64,000 bases of DNA from Alteripontixanthobacter muriae (GCF_013336795.1 NZ_JAAFZT010000022.1:1-64000); one strand, 5' to 3'; counted from the stretch's first letter, positions 27,872 to 39,131 are shown. The notes: generated by a model from the letters alone, not told the origin. A program made the numbers and translations.

Positions 27872-28641
27872 GCGCGTCGCTCGGACTGGAAGCCGCGGGC
27901 CTTTCAGTCACGCGCGGCGGACGGCGCGTCCTCGACGATGTATCGCTGCGGTTGGAACAGGGCACGATCACAGCCATTTGCGGCCCGAATGGCGCGGGAA
28001 AATCGACGCTTCTCGAAGCCCTGGCAGGGCTGAACAGGCCAGCAAGCGGCAACGTCCTGCTTGGCGGCAGGGCGCTTGCCGATATCGCTGCTCTGGAACG
28101 CGCCCGGCGTGTCGGGTATCTGCCGCAAGCTGCCGAGATCGCCTGGGACGTTGCGGTGCGCAACCTGGTCAAGCTGGGGCGCATGCCGCACCGTGATGCC
28201 GATCACCCCGCCGGACAAGGGGCCGTTCACCAGGCTATGAAGGCACTGGATCTGCTGCCCTTCGCCGACCGGCCAGTCTCGCAGCTTTCAGGTGGCGAAC
28301 GCGCCCGTGCCTTGCTGGCGCGTGTGCTGGCGGGAACGCCTGCGTGGATATTGGCGGATGAACCGCTGGCGGCGCTGGACATTGCTCATCAGGACAGCCT
28401 CATCCGCCACCTCGGGCACGCCGCGCGGGGCGGGGCGGGGGTGGTGCTGGTTCTGCATGATTTGGCACTGGCGATGAACCATGCCGATCGCGTCGTGGTG
28501 CTCGATCAGGGACATGTGGCGGCAGATGGAGCCGGCGGGGTGGCTCTCGACCCTTCAATCATTCGCCGCGTCTGGGGCGTAGAATGCGAATGGCTGGGAA
28601 GCGAAGGCCGCTTCGCGCTGTCCAACGGACCTGCCCGATGA
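27868..28641 (+). CDS. btuD: Cobalamin ABC transporter ATP-binding protein
   Basis: This 257-residue ATPase drives B12 import through BtuC. Walker A is GPNGAGKST (residues ~38-46), the Q-loop is in VGYLPQAAEIAWD, the ABC signature LSGGERARALLA, Walker B WILADEPLAALD and the H-loop switch VVLVLHDLALA. It overlaps btuC by four bases (ATGA) and its own stop overlaps the next small gene in the same way, so all four genes are translated from one message under the riboswitch. Confidence 0.94.
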   Translation: MSASLGLEAAGLSVTRGGRRVLDDVSLRLEQGTITAICGPNGAGKSTLLEALAGLNRPASGNVLLGGRALADIAALERARRVGYLPQAAEIAWDVAVRNLVKLGRMPHRDADHPAGQGAVHQAMKALDLLPFADRPVSQLSGGERARALLARVLAGTPAWILADEPLAALDIAHQDSLIRHLGHAARGGAGVVLVLHDLALAMNHADRVVVLDQGHVAADGAGGVALDPSIIRRVWGVECEWLGSEGRFALSNGPAR

Positions 28642-28937
28642 CCCGCGAGGAACTGGAGGCGCGCTGGTTTTCGCTCACGCGGGAAGAATTGCCGGGCATG
28701 GCGCGCGAGCAGGGCTGGCCAGTTCATCTCGATCATTGTTTCCAGCGCATCCTGCTCGACAATGCAGTTGGCATGGCATGGCGCGATGTCATTCGCCCGC
28801 CTGCCTATCGCAACGCAAGCGACGAACAGCTCGCGAAAGCTGTCGCCCTCGGCGAAGCGGCGGCGAAAGGGGAGGAAGACCTCGCCGCTCTCAACCGCCG
28901 CTCGCTGGTCTGGCGGGGCAAATCATTGCCCCGCTGA
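28638..28937 (+). CDS. Small conserved protein at the end of the B12 uptake operon
   Basis: The 99-residue soluble protein is joined to btuD by an ATGA overlap. It contains LTREELPGMAREQGWPVHLDHCFQRI (in part), ILLDNAVGMAWRDVIRPPAYRNAS and ALNRRSLVWRGKSLPR. I associate this pattern with small proteins in Sphingomonadales that are sometimes labelled GCN5-related acetyltransferases, but no acetyl-CoA binding motif is visible, so that label is doubtful. The conserved-looking His-Cys pair and Trp residues could bind a ligand. Position under a B12 riboswitch makes a role in corrinoid uptake or processing plausible; this is inference from context only. Confidence 0.75.
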   Translation: MTREELEARWFSLTREELPGMAREQGWPVHLDHCFQRILLDNAVGMAWRDVIRPPAYRNASDEQLAKAVALGEAAAKGEEDLAALNRRSLVWRGKSLPR

Positions 28938-28958
28938 CCCGATTGGGAGTGTTCTACC

Positions 28959-31205
28959 TCAGCCGGTTTCGTCGGCGAGGTTCGGCTTCGGATCGTTACC
29001 GACCAGGCCGCGCGCTTCCAGCATCGGCTGCACGTCGGGCTGGCGTCCGGCGAAGTTCTCGAACATCTGGAGATAATCCATCGTCCCGCCGCGGCTGAGC
29101 ACGGTTTCGCGGAAATGGTCGCCATTCGCGCGGGTCAGACCGCCATTGTTGCGGAACCACTGGCGGCTGTCGCGGTCCAGCATTTCCGTCCACAGATAGG
29201 AATAGTAGCCTGCCGAATAACCGGCGGGGCTGCTGAAGATGTGGCGGAAATAGGGGCTGCGATAGCGCGGCGGCACCAGTTCCGTTTCAAGGCCGAGCTC
29301 GCCCAGCGAACGCGCTTCGAATGCGCTCACTTCCTCCGGCGTGTCGATGGCAGCTGCCTCGGCCGCGCTGAGCGAATGCCACTTCATGTCGAGCAGCGCC
29401 GCCTCCATCGTTTCGCCCAGGGCATAACCCTGGTTGAATTGCGCGGCTTCCTCGATCTTGGTGATCAGTTCGGCCGGGATGGTTTCGCCCGTCTGGTAAT
29501 GCTTGGCATAATTCGCCAGCACCTTGGGATCGGTCGCCCACATCTCGTTCACCTGGCTGGGGTATTCGACGAAGTCCCGCGCCGTGGCCGTGCCCGAAAG
29601 CGAGGCATAAGTCTGGTCCGCGAAGAAGCCGTGCAGCGCGTGGCCGAATTCGTGGAACATGGTCTGCACATTGTCGAAGCTGACCAGCTGCGGCTCGCCC
29701 TCGGGTGCCTCGGGGATGTTCAGCACATTGTAGATGACCGGCTTGGTGTCATACAGCTTGGACTGGTCGACGAAGTTCGACATCCACGCCCCGCCGCGCT
29801 TGCTGTCGCGCTGATAGGGGTCAAAATAGAACAGGCCCAGTTCCGATCCGTCGCGGTCGAACACGGTGTAGGTAGTGACGTCGGGATGATAGACCGGCAG
29901 GTCGGTGCGCTGTTCGAAATTCAGGCCGTAAAGCTGGTTGGCAGCGTAGAACACGCCGTTTTCTAGGACGTTCTCGACTTCGAAATAGGGCTTCACTGCG
30001 TTTTCATCGAGGTCGTAGCGCGCCTTGCGAACCTTTTCGGCGTACCGGTCCCAGTCCCAGGGCTGCACTTCGAAGTCGCCGCCTTCGGCACGGATGGCCG
30101 CGTTCAGCACCTCTGCCTCGCGCCGCTGGGTCGCGGCGAGAGCGGGGACCATGGCTTCCATGAAGTCGATGGCCGTGCGGGGGTTCTTCGCCATGCGGTC
30201 GTACATGACATAGCTTGCCCAGTCGGGCTGGCCGAACAGGGCGGCCTTGCGCGCCCGCAATGCGGAGATTTCCGCCACCATCGCGCGGGTGTCGTTGGCA
30301 TCGCCGCGATTGGCGCGATTGATGCTGGCCATGAACAGAGCCTCACGCGCGTCGCGGTTCTCCATCTCAGGCAGCAGCGGCTGCTGCGTCGTGTTCTGCA
30401 GGGCGATCACGTACTTACCCGGCAATCCGCGTTCGGCAGCAGCCTTGGAGGCCGCCTCGATGGTTGCGGGCGACAGGCCCTGCAGCAGCGAGGCATCGTC
30501 GGCCACGAGCGCATTCTCATTCGTCGCCTTGGTCAGCAATTGCGAAAATTCGGTCGTCAGCGTCGACAGCCGCGAATTTATCTGTTTGACCTCGGCCTTC
30601 TGCGCCTCGTTCAGCATCGCGCCGGCATGGACCATCTGCTCGTAGGTTTCCTCCAGCAGCTTGGCATCTTCGGGCACCATCGCCATCGCGGCGCGATTGT
30701 CGTAAACCGCCTTGACCCGCTGGAAAAGCTGCGGGTTCAGCTGGATCGCGTCGGAATGCGCGGAGAGCGCAGGGCTGATCTCGGCATCGATCGCATCGAG
30801 CGTGTCGTTGGTGTTTGCGCCGGTCAGCGCGTAGAACACGGACGCGACGCGGTTCAGCATACGGCCCGATGTTTCAAGCGGTACGATGGTGTTGGCGAAA
30901 GTCGCGGGCGCGGGATTGTTCGCGATGGCCGCAACCTCGGCAGCGTGAATCTGCATCGCCTGCTCGAAAGCGGGGCGGAAATCGGCAGGCTGGATCTGGT
31001 TGAAGTCGGGCGCCAGGAAAGGCAGCGTGCTGTCGGCGGCGAAATAGCCGGTACCCGCAGGGATATCGGCGTTTTCGAAAGGCCCTGCCTCGGTGCCGGG
31101 CAGAACTTCATTCGTCTGGGCGGAGGCCATGTCCATGTCGTTCATCGTGGTGCATCCTCCGAGCAGCGCGCCAATTGCGGCTGCGGCCATATACTGGGCT
31201 TTCAT
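28959..31205 (-). CDS. M3 family metallopeptidase, lipoprotein (peptidyl-dipeptidase Dcp-like)
   Basis: The 748-residue protein is a zinc peptidase of the M3 (thimet/Dcp/oligopeptidase A) family that trims short peptides. A lipobox signal peptide ends at Cys18 (AIGALLGGC), so it is an exported lipoprotein. The zinc motif HExxH is in TMFHEFGHALHGFF and the third ligand Glu follows in LGETMEAALLDM. N-terminal helical domain and C-terminal RYRSPYFRHIFSSPAGYSAGYYSYLW are typical of Dcp. The start ATG 31205 has GGAG six bases upstream. It faces the B12 operon end to end. Confidence 0.93.
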   Translation of the reverse strand: MKAQYMAAAAIGALLGGCTTMNDMDMASAQTNEVLPGTEAGPFENADIPAGTGYFAADSTLPFLAPDFNQIQPADFRPAFEQAMQIHAAEVAAIANNPAPATFANTIVPLETSGRMLNRVASVFYALTGANTNDTLDAIDAEISPALSAHSDAIQLNPQLFQRVKAVYDNRAAMAMVPEDAKLLEETYEQMVHAGAMLNEAQKAEVKQINSRLSTLTTEFSQLLTKATNENALVADDASLLQGLSPATIEAASKAAAERGLPGKYVIALQNTTQQPLLPEMENRDAREALFMASINRANRGDANDTRAMVAEISALRARKAALFGQPDWASYVMYDRMAKNPRTAIDFMEAMVPALAATQRREAEVLNAAIRAEGGDFEVQPWDWDRYAEKVRKARYDLDENAVKPYFEVENVLENGVFYAANQLYGLNFEQRTDLPVYHPDVTTYTVFDRDGSELGLFYFDPYQRDSKRGGAWMSNFVDQSKLYDTKPVIYNVLNIPEAPEGEPQLVSFDNVQTMFHEFGHALHGFFADQTYASLSGTATARDFVEYPSQVNEMWATDPKVLANYAKHYQTGETIPAELITKIEEAAQFNQGYALGETMEAALLDMKWHSLSAAEAAAIDTPEEVSAFEARSLGELGLETELVPPRYRSPYFRHIFSSPAGYSAGYYSYLWTEMLDRDSRQWFRNNGGLTRANGDHFRETVLSRGGTMDYLQMFENFAGRQPDVQPMLEARGLVGNDPKPNLADETG

Positions 31206-31369
31206 ATCGTCTCCGTCCAAGTCGTCATTATCGTTACAGTGCAAGACCTTAGCTGGGCGCGCATGTATGCACGCTGAAGTCGCGCAGATCCCGATTGCCC
31301 GATAAACGTCGAAAAGGCCAATCGGTTTCTTTTGTAACCGTCAGCCGGCGCCCGATCACTCAGGGCGGC

Positions 31370-32065
31370 TCATTGTGCCGGAAGGTCACGCCCTCCGCCC
31401 GCGTCAGCCTGCTGGCTCGCCGCGCTCGCTGCTTCGCCGAGCGCCTGCCTGTTCACGGTGACGATCTTGGGCCGCTCGCCGGGTTCCGGCACCACCAGCC
31501 AGAGCGAGCCCAGTTCGAAATAGCCGCCTTTGCCTTCCACCACCGCCATGTCGTCCAGATCGACGGTCTTCATCATGTCCAGAATGCCCGCGTCGAACAC
31601 CTCGTCGAAAGCGGCATCGACGTCCGCCTGCGCGGTCAGTTCGCGGCGGTTGCCCTCGGCATCGATGTGGAGGACGGGAATGCCGACCTCGTGCAATATG
31701 GCTGCCTTGTCGCCGCGCCTTGCAGCGGTTCGGATTGTCTCCAGCGCAGCTTCGAACTGGCTGGGGGACGATCCCGTTGCGCAGGAGATCGCGCCGCCTT
31801 CTGCCCGGTCATTGGCCCGGTCGAAATCCGTATCGGGAGCGGCTCCGTTGGCGGCCTGTCTTTCCCAGACGAGAAGCAGGCAATCCTCCGCAGGGCTCTG
31901 GGTGGCAGAGGCGAGTATCGCATCCCGCGCCGATGTCGCCCGCTCGGGCGGAGTGGCGGGCGGCGCCTGTCCGCAGGCTGCGAGCAGCAAGGCTGGAAGA
32001 AGCGCCGGAAGACCATTCCGCCAGTTGGGCAGATGGGGGCGCGGTGGCTGCAGGCGATTTCTCAT
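31370..32065 (-). CDS. Hypothetical lipoprotein
   Basis: The 231-residue product has a basic N-terminus followed by a lipoprotein signal (LPALLPALLLAAC, Cys31). The mature part is acidic and Ala-rich with two further cysteines (AEDCLLLVWE and AISCATGSS). Near the C-terminus it reads YFELGSLWLVVPEPGERPKIVTVN. No known domain is recognised; a general envelope lipoprotein is the safest call. AAAGGAT lies before ATG 32065. It lies between the M3 peptidase and thpR, all minus strand. Confidence 0.7.
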   Translation of the reverse strand: MRNRLQPPRPHLPNWRNGLPALLPALLLAACGQAPPATPPERATSARDAILASATQSPAEDCLLLVWERQAANGAAPDTDFDRANDRAEGGAISCATGSSPSQFEAALETIRTAARRGDKAAILHEVGIPVLHIDAEGNRRELTAQADVDAAFDEVFDAGILDMMKTVDLDDMAVVEGKGGYFELGSLWLVVPEPGERPKIVTVNRQALGEAASAASQQADAGGGRDLPAQ

Positions 32066-32145
32066 GATATCCTTTGTCGGCAAATTGTGAAGCGGGGCGG
32101 CGGATCGCGGAAAGCTGCGGCCGAATTGCTCGTGCCGCTCTTGAA

Positions 32146-32757
32146 TCAACGCACGGAACCCGCCTGAGTTGCCCCGGATTGTTCGAAATCTGCCTCGTCG
32201 AAGGGCGCTTCCGACCCAGTCTCTCCGGGCAGTGAAATCTTGAGCACTGTCTCATAGGCTGAGCCCGCGTCGCGTAGATGGCTCTCGAACAGGGTCATTG
32301 CATCGACGGTGAAGGGTGAACTGCGCAGATTTCCCCATCGCGCCAGCCACTCTGCCGCATCGCCGCTCATGGTGTTCATCCGGGCGAGGGTGATATGCGG
32401 CGTGGATTTGCGTGTTTCCGGAGGCAGGCCGACAGACTGGCAAACGCGCTCTACCTTGTGCTGCAGGCGGTGCAATTCGGGGGAGGGGGCAAGTCCCGCC
32501 CACAGGGCGCGAACCGCTCCCTTGCGCGTAAAGAAGCCGGTGCCGGCAATCTGCAATTCGAAAGCCGGCATCGTGACATTCGTCAGCGCATCGGCAAGAT
32601 CGTTGGCCTGCGGCGTTTCGCATTCACCGGCGAAGCGGAGGGTCAGGTGAAGCTGATCCTCATCCTGCCAACGCGCCGCGTCAACACCGTCCATCGTATC
32701 TATCAGGAGATCGCGGGTGGGCGGCGGAGGGCGTATGCCGATGAAGATCCTGTGCAC
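32146..32757 (-). CDS. thpR: RNA 2',3'-cyclic phosphodiesterase
   Basis: ThpR (LigT) is a 2H phosphoesterase that opens 2',3'-cyclic phosphate ends of RNA. The 203-residue protein has both HxTx signatures: HLTL (His38) followed by RFAGE, and HITL (His121) followed by ARM. The MHRIFIGIRPPPPTRDLL start and RALWAGLAPSPELHRLQ middle are typical. It has an acidic C-terminal tail. Soluble and cytoplasmic; it is not clearly linked to the flanking genes. Confidence 0.93.
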   Translation of the reverse strand: MHRIFIGIRPPPPTRDLLIDTMDGVDAARWQDEDQLHLTLRFAGECETPQANDLADALTNVTMPAFELQIAGTGFFTRKGAVRALWAGLAPSPELHRLQHKVERVCQSVGLPPETRKSTPHITLARMNTMSGDAAEWLARWGNLRSSPFTVDAMTLFESHLRDAGSAYETVLKISLPGETGSEAPFDEADFEQSGATQAGSVR

Positions 32758-32804
32758 TCTTGCGATACCTCGACTCAGGCTCTCGACCCAAGCCGCCCCT
32801 GCGA

Positions 32805-33623
32805 TCAGGCCAGGCGGGGGTCTTCGTAATTGGCTTCCATGAAGATCGCCATGCGGCGTTCGCTGCGGTTCACGAGGCCGCCTGCCACCTGACCGCCGGC
32901 ATGGGTATAGTCGAGTTCTCTTGCGATTCCGTCATAATCGCCTGCCTGGATTGCTGCGTTCAGGCGCGGGCTCTCACTTTCGCTGACATTGCCTTCACCG
33001 ACATTGTAGACGAGATCGACCAGCGCATCGAATTCATGCTGGTGCAGGGCAAGCCCGCCGACCAGCCGTGCTACGGCGGCTTCTGCCTTGGCGAGGTCGG
33101 CTTCGAGGAAAGCGATGACCTGGTCATAGCTGATCCGCTGGCCGACCGACAGATTGTCGGCCGGCGTCACCAGATGGCCGACGCCTACTGTCGGGTACCC
33201 TGCGACGTCACGGTAGACGGTGAGGCGTACGCCTTCTTCCTGCACCAGCGCTTCCTTGAAGCTCTCGCTGGTTTTCATTAAGTGCGCGTTCTGGCGAAGA
33301 TCCTGCACCATCGGCGCCGCATGAGCCGTCTGCTTCTGGCTCTCCGTCGGCTGGGTGGTGAAGGCAGCAAGGCCCATTGCCCCTGCCGACAGCGCCATGA
33401 CGGCGGATTTCCGGCGACCAACGCCGCGAAGCTTGTCCGCAGGGCTTTTCCTACCCGAACTGCCTTTGCCGGCAACCGTAGCATCGCGCTGGATCGTAGC
33501 ATCGCGCTGGATCCGCTCGCGGCCAGCATCGCGCGCCCGCAGCCGCAATTTGACGATCAGCGCCATGGCGCGGTCGAGGCCGGTCGGGGTCGAAAGCCCC
33601 GGCGCAGTTCGCATTTCCGGCAT
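32805..33623 (-). CDS. Membrane-anchored lysozyme, glycoside hydrolase family 24
   Basis: The C-terminal ~150 residues form a phage-T4-type lysozyme (GH24) domain: EEGVRLTVYRDVAGYPTVGVGH contains the catalytic Glu and the Asp/Thr partners, and FDALVDLVYNVGEGN and RLNAAIQAGDYDGIA follow. Unlike phage enzymes it has a long basic N-terminus and one hydrophobic segment (AVMALSAGAMGLAAF, ~74-88), so it is probably anchored with the enzyme in the periplasm. A six-residue unit IQRDAT occurs twice in tandem near residues 39-50. No phage genes surround it. ATG 33623 is chosen provisionally; 33614 and 33566 are alternatives without better ribosome sites. Confidence 0.85.
   Translation of the reverse strand: MPEMRTAPGLSTPTGLDRAMALIVKLRLRARDAGRERIQRDATIQRDATVAGKGSSGRKSPADKLRGVGRRKSAVMALSAGAMGLAAFTTQPTESQKQTAHAAPMVQDLRQNAHLMKTSESFKEALVQEEGVRLTVYRDVAGYPTVGVGHLVTPADNLSVGQRISYDQVIAFLEADLAKAEAAVARLVGGLALHQHEFDALVDLVYNVGEGNVSESESPRLNAAIQAGDYDGIARELDYTHAGGQVAGGLVNRSERRMAIFMEANYEDPRLA
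33477..33512. repeat. Two perfect 18-bp tandem repeats inside the lysozyme gene
   Basis: The unit CGTAGCATCGCGCTGGAT occurs twice head to tail. It is in frame and duplicates six residues in the linker before the membrane anchor. Confidence 0.9.
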
Positions 33624-34092
33624 GTTGATGTTCAAAGTACTAATGGTTCTACCCCGTATCTGCTGATTTCCTGAAAGCCGCGATTTCGATCGCTGGTCTG
33701 CCAATCGGCGTTCTGGCCTCACTGGTCTTTGTGCGGCCCGGCATGTTCTGCCCCTCTGCCCAATCAACGGACAATGACGGCAATAGGTCCGGATTTCGTC
33801 CTGTCGGAGGACCGGCTGGCGGTTTCGCTCTACTGGAAATCGGAGGTCTTTTCGCATTTGTAAGAGCGCGCGGGACCAGCCGTTGCATAGCAAGGACGAA
33901 CGATCCAGGCAGGCGCCGGATGTAAATATACCTTACATTTCAGCAACCTGCGGTTCAGAAAATCACGGTGTACGTCCGTGCGGATCCGCTCGCCACTCGC
34001 CGCCGCCGGGCGTCGCCTGCGGCCCTTCCGGTTGAAATGTCATGCCCAGCGCCCACATCGCGCGGAGCGCATTCGGCGCACTTGACCCAACC
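33624..34092. other. Gap between lysozyme and uvrA genes
   Basis: About 470 bases lie between the divergent lysozyme and uvrA genes. Short frames here lack recognisable homology or good starts. The part next to uvrA contains its regulatory region; the middle is somewhat AT-richer (33900-33960). Nothing else was recognised. Confidence 0.4.
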
Positions 34093-34107
34093 GAACATTT
34101 GCGGAAC
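34093..34107 (-). promoter_or_regulatory. LexA-binding SOS box upstream of uvrA
   Basis: GAAC-ATTTGCG-GAAC is an exact match, on the opposite strand, to the alphaproteobacterial SOS box GTTC-N7-GTTC. It ends 9 bases before the uvrA ATG (34117) and a TTGACC at 34082-34087 sits just before it, so bound LexA would cover the promoter. uvrA is a known SOS gene. Confidence 0.85.
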
Positions 34108-34116
34108 ACGCCCTTC

Positions 34117-37041
<2,925 letters not shown>

Positions 37042-37064
37042 TGCCACACCTCGCAGGAAGATCA

Positions 37065-37304
37065 TTAGGATGCTAACGACTTTTCGACGATTTTCGATGC
37101 CTTTTCGAGCCAGTCCGAATTTATTACCTTACTAACGGAGGGCGATAAATTGTAGGCGCTAGTTGCAATTGAAGACAAAAGAACCGTCACTGTGATGATC
37201 TTTGCAGATGTTTTGAGTCCTTCTTTAACACCGGCGAAAGTAGATCCAATAAGGCCGCCAAACCCAATGTATATCGTTCCTATCAAGTTCTCTAGGGTTG
37301 ACAT
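37065..37304 (-). CDS. Short membrane protein whose start codon lies in the IS end
   Basis: The 79-residue frame reads MSTLENLIGTIYIGFGGLIG, then a hydrophobic TSAKIITVTVLLSSIATSAYNL and a Lys/Glu C-terminus. Its ATG (37302-37304) lies inside the terminal inverted repeat of the IS element, so the first two codons come from the IS. Without the IS, the upstream sequence has an in-frame TAG a few codons back, so a TTG in the sequence may have been the native start, or the gene has lost its 5' end. The base composition is clearly more AT-rich than uvrA next to it. Function unknown; could be a fragment. Confidence 0.45.
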   Translation of the reverse strand: MSTLENLIGTIYIGFGGLIGSTFAGVKEGLKTSAKIITVTVLLSSIATSAYNLSPSVSKVINSDWLEKASKIVEKSLAS

Positions 37305-37345
37305 GACCCCCAGCTTTCCTCCAGCTGGGATTAGAGCCGGACAGC
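37299..37345. repeat. IS right terminal inverted repeat
   Basis: It begins TGACATGACCCCCAGC and matches the other end of the element with a few substitutions and one length difference. The same sequence forms the end of the copy at 1-632. Confidence 0.85.
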
Positions 37346-38239
37346 TTTGTTGCGCATGAGCGCGGTTGAAGCAATGGGCTGCGTAGCGGAGCCCGTAGGG
37401 CGTAGCGAAGCAGGCCATTGCTTATCCAGTTCGGCGGCGAACGCCGCCGGTGTTGCGTAGCCGAGGGATGAATGCGGTCGCTCCCGATTGTAGTCATCTA
37501 CCCAGGCAGCGATCTCGACACGTGCATGAGCCATGCTCAAGAACAGCGTCTCGTTGAGCAGTTCGTCCCGCATCCGGCCATTGAAGCTCTCGACATAGCC
37601 ATTCTGCATCGGCCTTCCCGGCGCGATGTAATGCCACTCCACGCCGATCTCGCCGCACCATGCCAGCACCGCATTGCTGGTGAGTTCGGTCCCATTATCG
37701 CTGACGATCATGCCGGGCTTGCCACGCCGGGCGATCAGCTCGGTCAGTTCCCGCACCACGCGGCGACCGGAGATCGACGTGTCCGGCACCGCTACCAGGC
37801 ACTCTCTGGTCACATCATCGACCACGTTGAGCACCCGGAACCGTCTGCCCGACGCCATCTGGTCATGAACGAAGTCGAGGCTCCACCGCTGGTTCGGCAG
37901 AGCCAAAACCGGAGCAGGAGCCCTCGTGCCGACAGCACGCCTGCGGCTGCGTCGTCGCCTCACTGCCAGCCCTTCCTCCTTGTAGAGCCTCTGGGTCTTC
38001 TTCCGATTGATCATGATCCCTTCCCGGCGCAGCAGGATATGCAAACGGCGATAGCCGAACCGGCGACGCTGGTTGGCCAGCTCGCGCAGCTTCTCACGCA
38101 GACCAGCGTTATCGTCCCGCGTGGAACGGTATCGCACGCTCTTGCGATCGGCATCCATGACACGGCACGCCCGCCGTTCGCTCATTCCGTGGCAGGCCTG
38201 GAGATGAGCAACAGCTTCCCGCTGCGCGGCGGGCGTCAA
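37331..38239 (-). CDS. IS3-family transposase OrfB (DDE integrase core)
   Basis: OrfB is about 300 residues: an N-terminal HTH_21-like region ([22 protein letters not shown] and [20 protein letters not shown]) and the rve core with Asp (WSLDFVHD), Asp ([10 protein letters not shown]) and Glu ([13 protein letters not shown]), so it should be catalytically intact. It has no strong start of its own. It is expressed as the fusion OrfAB after a -1 shift on the slippery A-AAA-AAG at about 38242-38248, just before the orfA stop. Confidence 0.95.
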   Translation of the reverse strand: MTPAAQREAVAHLQACHGMSERRACRVMDADRKSVRYRSTRDDNAGLREKLRELANQRRRFGYRRLHILLRREGIMINRKKTQRLYKEEGLAVRRRRSRRRAVGTRAPAPVLALPNQRWSLDFVHDQMASGRRFRVLNVVDDVTRECLVAVPDTSISGRRVVRELTELIARRGKPGMIVSDNGTELTSNAVLAWCGEIGVEWHYIAPGRPMQNGYVESFNGRMRDELLNETLFLSMAHARVEIAAWVDDYNRERPHSSLGYATPAAFAAELDKQWPASLRPTGSATQPIASTALMRNKAVRL

Positions 38240-38502
38240 AACTTTTTTGCCAGAAGATCTTTCAGCGCAGCCTTGTCCAGCATCGCATCGGCCAGCAACC
38301 GCTTCAGCTTCGCGTTTTCGCTCTCCAGCTCCTTGAGCCGCCGGGCATCGGACACCTCCAGCCCGCCATACTTCGACTTCCAGTTGTAGATCGTCGCTTC
38401 CGACACTCCGTGCCGCCGAGCCAGGTCGGCGGTCTTCGCACCCGCCTCCGCTTCCTTCAACACGCCAATGATCTGCTCTTCGGTAAACCTCGTTCTCTTC
38501 AT
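38236..38502 (-). CDS. IS3-family transposase OrfA
   Basis: The 88-residue protein starts [21 protein letters not shown] and has the helix-turn-helix [24 protein letters not shown], then a leucine-zipper-like coiled coil ([20 protein letters not shown]). It binds the IS ends and dimerises. It ends in DLLAKKF, where the A6G slippery run sits. It is followed by orfB in the -1 frame. Confidence 0.95.
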   Translation of the reverse strand: MKRTRFTEEQIIGVLKEAEAGAKTADLARRHGVSEATIYNWKSKYGGLEVSDARRLKELESENAKLKRLLADAMLDKAALKDLLAKKF

Positions 38503-38524
38503 CTCGTCCGTCCTTCTGTCAGGG

Positions 38525-38568
38525 CCGGACTCTAATCCAACTTGGAGGAAAATCAGGGGGTCACGTCA
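38525..38568. repeat. IS left terminal inverted repeat
   Basis: Read on the minus strand it begins TGACGTGACCCCCTGATT and pairs with the right end at 37299-37345. Confidence 0.85.
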
Positions 38569-38633
38569 GTGTTCGTAAACTAAGAGACATCCGCAACTCA
38601 GTGGCTGGAGCAATGCCTCAGGAGTTAAGTTGA

Positions 38634-39056
38634 CTAAACGGCTGGTTGGATAGAACGACGACCATTCCGGTTTGCAGGTGGATCAAGTTGTTCGATTATG
38701 TACTCTTCTAGCGACGGCGCTTGATGCGCTTCGTGGACAGGAACGGTGTGCAGGATAGCCGGTACCTTAGTCCAAGACTCTGAGCCGGTTCGCGCGAGCT
38801 TGTTTATTTTTCCATCCCATTGAAAATACGTGTCTGCTCGCCGGCCAATCGTGCTGCCGCAAGATGCCTTACCAACGTAAAGCAGTGTGCCTCCCTCATC
38901 GAAGAACGCATAGCAACCAGCCTTTTCCGCAAATGGAAAAGATGTGCTCTGCCAACTTGCATGTAGATCATACGGCTCGCTGATTTCGAATTCTTGGATG
39001 TGATACCGCGCGCAATATTCGCGTACTGCGTTCTTCAGCTCTGCCAGAGTGGCCAT
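38634..39056 (-). CDS. GIY-YIG domain protein
   Basis: The 140-residue protein carries a GIY-YIG-like nuclease core: GCYAFFDEGGTLLYVGKASC (GCY standing for GIY and LYVGKAS for the YIG strand), an Arg helix in TIGRRADTYF, and the conserved acidic residue in SLEEYIIEQLDPPANRNG. This is the layout of UvrC N-terminal-like single-domain nucleases. N-terminal helix MATLAELKNAVREYC comes first. The gene is richer in A and T than its neighbours and sits beside the IS, so it looks acquired. It may be part of a defence or repair function, but no partner is clear. Confidence 0.78.
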   Translation of the reverse strand: MATLAELKNAVREYCARYHIQEFEISEPYDLHASWQSTSFPFAEKAGCYAFFDEGGTLLYVGKASCGSTIGRRADTYFQWDGKINKLARTGSESWTKVPAILHTVPVHEAHQAPSLEEYIIEQLDPPANRNGRRSIQPAV

Positions 39057-39131
39057 AGCATTCCTCCTGTCCTACTTGCTGCGACTTGTATAACTGGTTC
39101 GGTTCCCCTGAACATACCTAGCAGGTGAACC

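Larger units (their letters stand above)
37299..38568 (-). mobile_element. Complete IS3-family (IS407-like) insertion sequence
   Basis: The 1270-bp element carries two overlapping genes (orfA, orfB) joined by a programmed -1 frameshift, and imperfect terminal inverted repeats of about 40 bases beginning TGACRTGACCCCC. It is in inverted orientation to the partial copy at 1-632 and its shared part is identical in protein sequence. The flanking four bases (accc on one side, acac on the other, read on the minus strand) are not an exact target duplication, which can follow recombination between IS copies or a single mutation. Confidence 0.95.

Noticed and set aside
32805-33623. A prophage remnant suggested by the phage-type lysozyme.
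   Set aside because: No holin, spanin, tail, integrase or terminase gene is nearby, and the protein has an added membrane anchor.
33731-33925. A short plus-strand frame before uvrA.
   Set aside because: It overlaps non-coding sequence and has no ribosome site or recognisable domain.
37295-38572. A target site duplication of the complete IS.
   Set aside because: The flanking bases accc and acac agree in only three of four positions.
37065-39056. A toxin-antitoxin pair made of the short membrane protein and the GIY-YIG protein.
   Set aside because: They are separated by a 1.3-kb IS, are not coupled, and neither matches a known toxin or antitoxin.
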